Shown here piece by piece: positions 1 through 11,900 of a DNA stretch of 64,000 nucleotides (position 1 is the stretch's first letter; every line of letters starts with the position of its first letter). The notes under the pieces were generated by a model. It did not search any database. It worked only from the letters and a program-made list of their open reading frames with translations, and had not been told where the DNA came from. Position numbers and translations under genes: made by a program. Source of the DNA: Stichopus chloronotus (lineage: Eukaryota > Echinodermata > Holothuroidea > Aspidochirotida > Stichopodidae); the NCBI GenBank assembly GCA_021234535.1, contig CM037835.1, forward strand, positions 8,742,001 through 8,806,000, written 5' to 3'.

Positions 1-2570
1 AAGGAGAGTGGTTACTTGACTTTAGAGAGAATAATAGCAAACAAAAGCAACCATAGAGCACTATTTCAACATATACATTTACGGTCCAATGAGGAAGGTG
101 GAGCGTCCAAGGGAGGTGCCATGGGTGCACGTACATTTCCTTCCCCCCCCCCCAAAAAAAGTCCCATATCCATGGTGCCTTTTATACTATATCGCAGATG
201 ATCTCACCGTTGCTCTCCTCCTCATGGTTTCGGTAAAAGCACACAACTCGCACTATCCTATTGAGAGCACCGTCCTTCAGAATGGAAGACACTGTCCCAC
301 AATATATGAATATAGTGCGCCCCCACAACGGAAATCCTGGATTAATCCTGGATTAAATCCTGGCTCTGAGGCTACAGAAAAGCATGACGTCAGAGTGTAA
401 GGTACAACTCTCGAATATGCTACAATGGCGACAACTTGTGTAATTGTAGGATGGTGATCATTTACGTAGGATTTTTTTTTTGAAAAATTCGGTATCATTG
501 ATCACAAAGTTGGCATAGAGAAGTCAGCTTAGGACGTGTAACGAACAAAAGTCACGTGTTAAGCCATTTAAAAACTAAAACAATCGACAGATTTCGTAAG
601 CTACTGGCCAATGGTTTGCGGTTAGAGAGGACATCATTATGTGATCACGTGCGTTTACTTGTGTTTATCAATGGTTCAGATTTTAAGCAACAGAAGAATG
701 TGTCTGAGAAATTTGATAATAGCAGTCTCAGCTAGAATTATCGAATAATACTTGGAATATCAGAACCAAAAAGAAAATGGAATTTCCTAAAATGCACCAG
801 CCCGAGGAAGTGACAATGAGAAAAGTGGAGTTAGAAGTATACTTTTATTTGGGGGGGGGGGGAGGGAGGTTACACCAAATTTGCATGTTTTGTTACCGTG
901 TAGGCATTTAGACAATACTAATAGGCCTACCTTGTCAATATATTCAGTTTTCTACAATACCGTTTCCTACAATACCGATATAGGCCACATGCCATGTACT
1001 TGACCTGTCTTGCTTACAAGTCCCCCCTCTCTCTCTCTCTCTTAATCCCTCCTCTCACCCCTCCCCTCACCTAGTGGGCATACATACGTAGACCTAAATA
1101 TATACTTTCCTATTTTTTAAACAAATAAACAAAACTTAGCAGTAATTCATCCCTTCCGTATATGTGACCATGGCATAGTGTAACCATTAGCACCATGCAT
1201 TTATTCTACTTTGCATTTCGACCGCTAGCACTTCGGTCGATCTGATGTAAAAGTGGTTTTAAAATGACGTAAATGGAAGAGGAATCGTGGTCAGATAATT
1301 AACTGCAGATCAAAATTTAACAAAGAAGAGAAGAAAACCAAAAAAAAAAAGACGTCGACCTTGGTTACAGCTTGGTCAGTGTCTATTTTAATTTACATAT
1401 TTGTGCATTACAGGTCCGTCCGTGTAGTGTTCGGTTGATACCAATGCGTGTCTAGAAAGCGAGAGAGAGCTGACTGTCAGGAATCGTTACTACGGTGAAA
1501 CAGGATAGTGATATCTTTTCTTTCTTTCTTTTTTTTTTTTAGTTTCGCAAAGTAGTTCTCATAGTCATTTTTATTCTTCTGTTACCGTGGATTCAAAGTA
1601 ACTTTTCGCACTACGAAAAGCTTGATTGCCGGTATGCCTTTTTCAGAAGAAATTAAATTGGCAGCATTACTCCTTCCCACTTCCCAGGCGGCAGAGACTA
1701 TCAATGTATTTTTTTTTTTCTTCAATTTTATTTTCTTTTGTTTGAAAAAATGGTAAGTTCTTTACATTGGTTGATGAATAATCACCCTGATTAAAAAAAA
1801 AAATGTAGAATGACACTGAAAATCGCCATTTAGTTAAAAAAAAATGCTCTCATCGGCCTACTCGCCGTCACATGAAACCGCTGTAATGTTTGGCGAACGA
1901 ATTGCGTATTACGTAGGCTTTAATTGATAAATCAATGACTTAAGTGAATTAATGATGCTTACTTCTTTTCAAGGACAGAAGTTACCGATCAAAGTTGTCG
2001 ATTATGGCTCCATCAGGGCAAATATGTAGCATAGCCGTGTTTATTATTCCACAACTTACACACCGAATAGAAAAAGGTAATGTGTTCGCAATAAGGGCCC
2101 TAGCAAATGTTTTCACCAGACCATATATGCTCAGGTACCAATCACTGGAGAGCTTACACATCCATCGAATTCCGGACACTGTCAATTTCTGGACATGAGG
2201 CAGCTACAAATTTTACTAGAAGCCATCAAACCATTTTGACCTCGACCATTATGAGTAAAAAGACAGAAATATTGCCTCCACCGACCCAAAATATGCATGA
2301 ATTCTGTATAATTGTATCAAATACTTTCATTATTCAAACCTACACTTCAAAAGATCCACTTTCATTTTCGCCAAGTTAGTTGGTAAAATATTGAACAATT
2401 TGTTGAAATGTCAATTGATATTAGCGTTGTTCCAATGGGGGGGGGGGGGGACTCTACGGGATAATGTTCATTAATCAAAGTCTTTACAGGGCACGACGGC
2501 ATTACCATCTTGCAAAAAACAAATGACTTGTACAGTCGTCTTAAGATATACTGTAGCTATTGACCAACCT
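1..2570. other. No gene recognised; simple-sequence rich
   Basis: Mixed AT-rich DNA with homopolymer runs (G-run near 850, T-runs near 1530 and 1710), a (CT)n stretch near 1028 and a direct repeat built on AATCCTGGATT at 341-363. A TGACGTCA lies near 386 and an ATG-initiated ten-codon frame at 425-457. I see no exon that can be defended. Confidence 0.5.
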
Positions 2571-2574
2571 CCTA

Positions 2575-3125
2575 ATACTTCTTGTCAGACCACACCTGGA
2601 ATACTGTTGTCAGGCATGGCGCCCTTACCTACAGAACGATATTGATAACATTGAAAAGGTACAATGTCGTGCTACAAAATTGACTCCAGATTTGTCTACT
2701 CTTCAGTTATGAAGATAGGCTTGAAAGAACTGGTTTAATTTCTTTGAAATCCATAGACTAAGAGCCGACTTGATTGAAGGTTTTAAAATTGTTAAGGGCC
2801 TGGAAAATGTTATAAGAAATCAGGGTTTTTTTCTTTTAATTTGTCAGATGTTATTAGAACAAGAGGTCATCAGCTTAAATTCCAGAGGAACTACTGTAGA
2901 CTTGATATTAGAAAATATTCTTTTAGTCAGCGTATTATTACTGAGTGGAACAATCTGCCACAGGAGGCTGTCATTGCTACAAGAGTCAATGATTCAAGAA
3001 CGTTACTGATCCTTTTTTTTCAGAACAGAAGGGGGCTCTACATAAGCCAGAGATGGCTCTCCGACCCAGCTCTTGCGACCAAATCGACATCTAATGCCGG
3101 TGGGCTGCGGTAAATCCATCGTAGA
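2575..3125 (+). mobile_element. Decayed LINE fragment, 3' end of reverse transcriptase ORF (CR1-like)
   Basis: In three successive frames the conceptual translation gives the C-terminal landmarks of CR1-type ORF2 proteins: a [13 protein letters not shown] block near 2590, RADLIEGFKIVKGL near 2761, RTRGHQLKFQ near 2850, FSQRIITEWNNLPQEAV near 2930, and a terminal SQRWLSDPALATKSTS-like block ending TAA at 3113. Two or more frameshifts and internal stops make it a pseudogene. Another copy of its last part lies at 28240. Confidence 0.8.
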
Positions 3126-5490
3126 ACACTCATTAAAATCGCATCGTTACCCTCCATAAGTGATTGGAAAGAATAGAGGGAGTTCTTCATCAATTGATAA
3201 ACCCATATGAAAAATAAAAACGAAATGTACCTACAGGGATGTCATGCAAATATCGCACAAAGTTGATCCGCCTAGCTAGTTGATGAAAAATTCTAATATT
3301 AGCTCCAACGATCTCTTTCTGACGTCATGTTTTTAGGTATCACCGCTAATATTTGCACTTAGATGTTGAAGAGAACCAATTAAAATACATAAAATGAGAA
3401 AATTTGCATGATTGAAGGAGATTAAATTGTCGTAGAAAATCGAAGGTGCTGCAGTGATATTTTGATTCAAGAGGTGTGCCGGATGGGGAGGGGAGGGGGG
3501 AAGGGATGGGGTCATTACTCTAAACCTCTACTCAAAATCTAAATGATTCACACAAGGAAATTTGCAAATGCCATCATAGGTCCTTCCACTACCTGACACA
3601 TGATTGGTAAGGAATGCTCGGTTATGATGTACCTTGTACTAGCATGAGGGGCTCTCCAAGGTCACTGCTGTTTGAAAGTCAACCGCAAAGATAAATGGTG
3701 GTGTGTGTTTTCTATATGGCGCATTCTACTCGCAAGTAAATGGAACACTGGTTGTGGTGAATGGCATAAAATGGTTGTATGAATTATTGAGATAAATTTT
3801 ATTGAAACTAAAAAATGTCATGGTTTAGTGGAATTTTGCGACTGTTGATATGCCTTTCAAAGGCAGGAAAAAATTGGAAACAAACTTTGGCAGAAAAGAA
3901 AAACAAGTCCTTCATTTTATTTCTGAAATAGTATAATTTACAACATTTTCTCTAAGATGTACAAGTGAATATATCCTGCATGCAAAGAAGCACTAGTTAT
4001 TAATTTTGTTTAGCTAAAGATGCACCTTTGGAGGATACAAACATTGGAAGATGAAAAAAATATATATTTATATTTATAATGTAGATTGGTATAGAAAAAC
4101 AACCCAATGACATGGATTGCACTCTTTGGATAATGAACTAAGCAGTAACACATATCACAAACAGAACAAAAGTGTAGTATACATTCCAGCCTTCTAAAAA
4201 CCATTCTTTGAATGGTCGTCAGAAACTCTTGAAAGACTCTAAGACAAGATTTATTATTACAGTCGCAACAGAAAAATGAAACAGCCTGCAAAATGAAAAA
4301 TCCACAATAATGCTTGAAAATATTAATAACAAACGACAAAAAAAGTGTAAAATCTGGAGGAAGATTATGTTAATTTATGTACAATAGATTTTCATCAAAT
4401 GTTGCCTTTGTTGAGACTTTCTGATTAAAGTAAATTGTTCTTTATCTATTGTTATCCTTAGTAGGCACTCTAGCTCTCAAGTACGCAGAACAAAGCACAG
4501 CTGTACCTGCCATGGAATGTTTAGACAATATCTGTGTACAAACGTGCTTATAGTACTATCATATGCATAATATTCAAAATGATATTGCTGCATATACCAC
4601 ACATATATTTATGGATATATATAAGGAATACAATAGAACCCATCGAAAGAGAACATGCAAAAAAAAAAGGTAAGGAAAATACGTAATGTAAAAATACAAT
4701 TATCTATGCAGGTATCTAACAAGGTGATATTCTGAAGGCAGATACAAGGTAGACAAATTATATACAATAAAAGAAAAAAAATCTCATGTTTAAAAAATGT
4801 AATGTCACAGACATCAGCACACAAACAAACTGATCACACATGGGACTGGTGCTTTCAGTTTGCGATTTGTAAGGCCATACTTCAAAGTGAACCTCACAGA
4901 CTGATGCTCTTAGTTATTGGTGAAACGTTTCGTCACGTTTACGTTCAGTCCAACTTAACCTCAAAATAGCTGATATTTTCATTAGAAAAGATATATATAT
5001 GTACACATGTGGGTGGAAAATTAGTCTTTCAGATGCTGATGAACTGTTTTTAAAATCTAGGTAATTATGTTTCAAAATGTGTTGAACAAAAACACCAACT
5101 TTTCATACATCACCCACATGATCCAGAACACGAAATTCATGCAACTTGAAGTTAAGTCTGTTTTAACATTCCAGACATTGAATGTTCACAAAAGTATACT
5201 TTAAAAGTTACTTCACCAGAAAATTAGAAATCAAATTCAAATATATCCACCTTCATATTTAATCAATTTTGATCCTGTAATTGTTTCAATTAACCATACC
5301 ATGTATATTTAACATACATTGTAAAATCTAATTGCTCACAGTATACCTATCAAATAATATCCTTTTATTTGTCACCAAAATCTTAAGACCAATGATCAAT
5401 ATATATTATCACGTACAATTGCTATTTAAGTGTGCCTAGTAAGTGACACAATTTACCCTAAATCTAGGGTGATTTATCCATGGTGCTGGT
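3126..5490. other. AT-rich stretch downstream of gene A, nothing recognised
   Basis: Contains no convincing exon or known repeat. Its right part may be gene A 3' UTR if a distal poly(A) signal is used. ATATAT-rich patches occur near 4065, 4615 and 4990. Confidence 0.4.
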
Positions 5491-5511
5491 TGGAAGTGGT
5501 GCCTCTTACCC

Positions 5512-5517
5512 TTTATT
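5512..5517 (-). terminator. Candidate poly(A) signal of gene A
   Basis: AATAAA on the minus strand about 275 nt after the stop codon, the first such hexamer downstream. Others lie further on (for example at 4255-4250 and about 3802-3797), so a longer 3' UTR is possible. Confidence 0.4.
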
Positions 5518-5791
5518 GCAGTACTATGACCACCTTTAACATTGTGCTCATAGCCCAGATAGTGGTGTGATTTGTCTGCTTTAAGCCTCCATTTTCTGTA
5601 AAGATAACACTCCTTGAAAAAGAAACTACAAATCTCTGCTCTATTTTAGAGATTGCAGAGAACGTATCGCTATAATATATCTAACACATAGTCCATCCCA
5701 GATGATGCCTTGATTGTCTGCCGGTGTCTCCAGCTGTTGCACCAGGGTGCAGTCACTGACAAAGTTCCTATCTCCTAAAAAAAAGATACCT

Positions 5792-5970
5792 TTAATTACT
5801 TCCGAGAGCCTCCATTTCTGCCTCCTGTTGTGCCATGCGGTTCCTTCTGCTTCTGCGCCGCGCAAGCTTGGCTTGAAGGTCTTCATTAGCTCTCGCCTTG
5901 GATAATTCCTGCTGCTCTGTCAACTGCTTCATCTGTTCCTCGTGTTGTTTCTTCAGTTCTTCGATGTTTC
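5792..5970 (-). CDS. Gene A exon 12 (terminal coding exon), residues 530-588
   Basis: Starts after a long pyrimidine tract ending CCAAAG and reads 58 codons to TAA. The product is a Gln/Glu/Lys coiled coil followed by an Arg-rich patch (Arg-Arg-Arg-Ser-Arg-Arg) and a short acidic end. The frame just downstream is also open for about 45 codons, but joining it would need a 25-nt intron, so I end the CDS here. Confidence 0.87.
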
Positions 5971-8900
5971 CTTTGGAGAAGAAAAAAACAACCCATCGAC
6001 TTTAACGCAGATTCTCATTCAGTCACGGTTGTCTCGAATTGGTGAATCGATTTTCTAGTTGAGATTTTGCATCCATTAACGTTAACGGTAATTCAAGTTG
6101 CGCAAATTTACTTGAAGTTGAATCACCCTGTTGAATCTTGTTAGTGTGACCTGGCCTTTATTCCCAAAACTCACATTCAAGCTTTAGGAAGTGAAAACAT
6201 TGCCAGTAAGAGTTAAAACAGAAACGCTTTGCTAGTTCCTACAAAAACAAGCAACACACACATCAGGCCATGCAAAAAAAAAAACAGACATAGGCCGCAA
6301 ATGTGATCGGTGCCAGATAAACAGTAGTTTTCAACAAATACCAACATATTTAATGTATGAAATGATTTTTTTTTACTGCAGGGATTTACATAATCACTGT
6401 ATTGTCTGTAATCTGCATTTCCATACATGGTCACCTTTGGTCAATATTCTTGCACTTAGTATCCACTGCACTCTCATTCCATGATCATACTACTCCAATT
6501 AAGATGTTAGGTCTCCCTTCATTATTCTGGGGGATTATGTTGGAAGGAATCATATACCTGCAGGAAAATTCTCACAGAAATTTACCATTTTCACAAGCCC
6601 AACCTTAGGTCAGACACTGCTGAAATAATTGCTTATAATAAACTTTTTTCTGTGTGTGTGTGCAAAATAAGTGGCTTTACCTGCTACAGTTTTTTCTGTT
6701 TATTTACTATTTTCTAGGGAGATATTGGAATAAATCAAACTCCTACAGAACAGTCCCCTTTGCAAAAAATTACAGTTATGCTTAACTTTGTATAAGGCAC
6801 TGCTGAACTACTTCCATACCATTAAATTTGTCAAAATAAGCAGTTTCTCTCCTTTTTTTCCTTTTTGTAAGTGTTAATCATTGATTGCTATGAACAAATG
6901 GATTTAATACGAGGCAGAAATTTGGTCATAGAAGCAAATACAGTTTCAAATATATGAAAGTGACATATTTCTTATCAAATTTGAGAACTTCATGCCCAAA
7001 TAGAGCTTTGAGTTAGAACAAGTTGAGTGATCACTAAACTTTGAGGTAGACAATCACAAATTAAAGTCTTCACGCTACAAAGCAAGGTTGTTTCTCTTGT
7101 AGGTTGTAGTGACAAAACAGTTGCAGAAATTTCCATCATGCTCTAAATTTAAAATAAACAAAGAAAGAAAAAAGGAAGAAAATTCAATTTCAGGGTCAAT
7201 ACTTGCATGAAACAATGAAAGACAGGGAGTACGTGTAATCTTACCGAAGATGTCATTCATAGATGGTGTGGCTGCAAGTTCCTCTGTTGGCAATGGAGTG
7301 GGACCAGTATCATCACTGGTACCTTCCTCCTGAAAATATGTAAAACAGAGTTTTGTTTCATATTACAATCTCAACACGACCAAGACAGAGAATTTGGGGA
7401 TCCAAGTTCAAAAAAGTCAGAATTTTATATTGATTTTTTTGCATTTTTTTGCAACAATTAAAATGTACAAATTTGTTTCACATTCATGATGGCTTACTTT
7501 GTCATTTATGTCACATTTGCACTTTGATTAAAAATTTCGACATTGTCTCAGTCCAAAGAGTTGTTTACATCTGGTGTAACTGACTATTGCACCGTTGATG
7601 ATGAGGGCATATCAACGATTGAACAACCCACATTAGGCTTGATTCAGTATGACAGCACCAGCATTCCCAAAAAAATGAACACTTGACATTGCGTTACCAA
7701 TTTTAACTTTAAAAGGAGGAAATGACGGTTTGACAGAGATTTCCCATGGCTGCTACTTGTTAGTCTCCCTACAACTTAAGCATGGACATCTATTCTGCAA
7801 AGAGTTGCGACTGAACTGGAAGCAGAAACTTTGACAAAAATGTCTGTTAGTAAACTGAATTTGGATGTTGCCTCTAAAAATGAAACCCAGAGTGGAGGGA
7901 GCTTTGACTTTAACCTGAGTTGTCTATGGATTGGAAGATTTGCTTGCCAATCTTTTGACTGTTTTTAAAGTATGTACTCATTTAACTTTTCTAGGATATA
8001 TTGTTTATGGCTCATTTGAGACAATGGCTTCACCAAGTAAGATGCAACATCTTCACCAGAGCTATCTCTTCTCTTTTCAGCTACGGAATATATGTTTTAT
8101 CAATAGCACATTCAAACTGAAATACTTGAAATCCCACCATTTAGGTACGTGACAATGGACTCAAGACTGACTCTCTGGTCTCGTTCATTAAATTAGTCAA
8201 GCGGAATGATGAAGGCAGTCAATCCAGTCTTTTGTCACATCCTATACATACGCTACACATACCCTACACATACCCCACACATACCTTGCACGTACCCCAC
8301 ACATACCCTACACGTACCCCACACATACCTTAAACATACCCCACACATACCCTACATATAAACCCCACATACCCTACATATACCACACACATACCCTACA
8401 TATAAAAACCACAATACCCTACACATACACCACACATACTCTACATATACCCCACAGTACCCTACATATACCCCACACAAACCTGACACATACCCCACAC
8501 ATACCCTACACACAACCTAAACACATCCTACACAAGAAGCAGCTCAATCATGACAGGATCCCGAGGGAAGAAACCGACAGAATCTGTCAAATTTATACTC
8601 ACAGCTTCATCACCAGCCTGAGATACCCTATCTGCCTCTACTAGATCAACCAATTCAGCTTCTTCTGTTTCTGTTTCCTCGTCAGAGCCTGACGAAAAAA
8701 AGAAAAGGAGCAAAACATTGAGAAAACAGTAAAGGTAATGACTGATGGATTTCTTAAACACCCAGTGATGACTGAATCATTGCTTGTGTTTGAATGTCTC
8801 TTTGGTGGAAGTTGTCAACCAGAGCTGATTTGCATCCCAGAGTTGCCCAACTAAGGTTGAGAGGGCAACTGCCCCATCAGGGGTGAGGACCCTCCATCAG

Positions 8901-11900
8901 TAAAGCATAAAGCCCTGTATGAAACTGAGGTTATTCAGCATGGAACATCACTGTATATATATAATAGGAAGAACAAATACATCCAAGAGAAAGTACATCC
9001 AAGAGGAAGATGAAACTGCACAGAGGAAGAAGAGGAAGAAGGAACTAGGCACAAAAAAATACATCCTCTTAAACACCACTATTGTAATTCTAGTAACCAC
9101 AGCAACAGCTCCAAATTTGAAGACAGTCTTATGTATAGAACCTCAGCTGAGTACTTTCATCAAAAGTTGTCTCAAAGTCATTTGCATTGCCTGAAGAGTA
9201 TAGGCTTTCTGAGCAATTCCCATGCAACTGCTCTGAAATCATCTCATTGCCTGAAGAGTAGATAAGGCAATCCCCATGAAAATCTCCATTGTCTGCATGG
9301 GGGATCTAAGGAGGCCTCTTGAAACTGCCTTGATATTATCTGCATTGTCTAAAGTGGAGATCTGAACAGGCCCCCATGAAATGGATCCGCAGTCACCTTC
9401 ATTGCTTATAGATTTAAAGATAAGGTACAGTATTATGATCCACTTTGTGATGCCAGTTATACTCTGTAACAAAGAATATTCCGTATCTCAAATATATATA
9501 CACTCCCTCAGTTGAAATTGTTAAACTAGAGCACCAATTGGTGCAGAGGCTCATACCTCAACATCCTGAAGGTACCATTTATGTATCATTATGTCAAATT
9601 ATAGGTACCACTGAGTATCATTATACCAAATCATCAACACTGTACAAGAAAATCTGTAGGACTGCACAATTTTCAGAATTTCATAAACTAGAGCCCCAAC
9701 ATTGCAGAAGTTTGATCTTTTAGACTAACTTAAGTTCATGAAACAATCCAAAGTGCCCCTTTAAGTCCAAATACTGGTCAACATACCTGAGGGCAATACA
9801 GAGATTCAGTTAGCATGGCAACTGACACTGTCCAATTACTTAATTATCATTCATGCACGATAGGGATATTTAAGATGCATAGGACAGTTTAAACGGACAC
9901 TTTAACAGTAGAAAAAGAGGTAATTTGCAGAATTCCATAAAACGGGCCATTGGGCCCACATGGGGGTCTTGAACCACCAATTCCTGAACACCCTGAAGGG
10001 ACCAATAGTTGAGCATCATTGTGACAAACCATCAACATTGTACAATATGATCTGTAGGAGGAGAAGCATTTTGTAGAATTTCATAAAATGGACCATAGGG
10101 TCCACATGGGACCTTAGACTGAAAATTTTTTGTACACCCGAAATGAAGCACCACCCAGGGATTATTGTGTCCAAGTTAAACATAAATCAATGGATGCCTG
10201 TGTGAGAAGCAACATTTCAAACAGAATTTCACATAATGGGTCACTGGGCCCACATGGGACCTTGGACCAAAAATTCCTGAACACCCCGAAGGTACCACTA
10301 ACAGAGTATTATTATGACAAACCATCAACACTGTACAACAGTATCTGTAGGAGGAGAAGCATTTTGTAGAATTTCATAAAATGGGCCACAGGGCCCACAT
10401 GGGACCTTGGACCAAAAATTCCTGAACACCCCGAATAGCCCACCACCTAGGGAACATTATGTCTGAATTTCAAAGAAATCCATGAAAGCATGGCGGAGGA
10501 GAAGCATTTTGAACAATTGTGAACAGATAGATAGATAGATAGATAGACAGATAGATAGACAGATAGACAGATAGATAGATAGATAGACGCCGCACCATTA
10601 CAATAGCTCACACCAGCTAGCTGGTATGAGCTAAAAAACTAAAGATGAAAAAGAAGATTTCTGAAATGAACGAGACATTCTGAACTGTCCTGATGTTGCA
10701 TTCTGAGGTGCTCACATTTCCGAAGTGCTTTGTGACGTCAGGAGTGGATCATCACGTGCAAAGCACTGACCTACTGTATATATGTATGTTCTGTACTGTA
10801 CATACGAATGTTGTTGTTGTCACATAAAATAGTTCTTGCCCAGTCTAACATTACAATTTAACAAGTCAGGGGCAAAAGATAGATCTAAAAAGGATATAGT
10901 GACAGCCAGGAAGGGATGCTTGCTGCTTAAATGTGAAGAAGATACCAAAGGAGCAAGTGATACTGCCCATCAGGAGGAGTTAAGAGCACTAGTAGGTGCA
11001 ATGTTGTCTTATCATTATGTACATGACAGCAGGTACATGTACCAGGAAGGGCTGATTAAGAGCACGTTGCTCCCGATGTTCTGTACATTTATAGCCTTCA
11101 GAATCTTAAGTTGGTTACTATCTACATAATAGTAAGACTGCAAATCCTCTAGCCTAGTGTAGGTATAAGTGCTTTGGCTAATGTAGCAAAATTTTCATGA
11201 TGAGCTGCCACTTTTCGGATCTGTTTTCAATCACCACACTGAGTGCAACCGATAGGTTGTTTACATTGACCTAACAGTTCGGTGTAGGCCTACTGGAACT
11301 TACTTGTATATTCACAGTTAACACGAACATATCGCGGAAAAATTTTGTTCCAATAATACGCAATTTTGTTGTAATTTAATGTTCCACTGTCCAATTAATT
11401 CATGGCTGTTTTTAATGACTTACCATGTGTCAAATTCGAGACTTTTTGATTACAATTGACTTCATGACAGTTACCTTTTGAATGATGGTCTGACTCAGCA
11501 GACGACGAGTTTTTGAAAATGCCCGCAAACACAACACACAATTTTTCCAGTTATTAAAGAGTGTCAGTTTGTCCTTGGGAATTTGAGAATACTACCTGCC
11601 ATGTTAAACATTGCTACAGTCATAAACGACATCACCCTTTGGTCAGTTTTCATGAAAGACTGCCATCGGATGAAGAAGGCTATAAAGGCATGAGCTGAGT
11701 ACACGACTAACGTGACTCGTTATAGGCTACTACAAATATAGTGGCAGTATTGCGGAGTAGCATAGTACTGTGTACTGTTCTCTGCAGTTCAAAGTGCGAC
11801 ATTGAACAGCTGGTTTGTTGTTATCCACTCCTGACGTCACTTTTCAGGTTTCCAGAAAATCATGACAAGTTCGCTTCAACTGAGGAATACTAGGTTTCAC

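Noticed and set aside
5641..5791. Open frame continuing gene A beyond its stop
   Set aside because: Reaching it would need a 25-nt intron, below any plausible size; treated as 3' UTR.
8241..8535. CRISPR-like spaced repeats
   Set aside because: Units are contiguous and degenerate with no spacers, in a eukaryotic intron.
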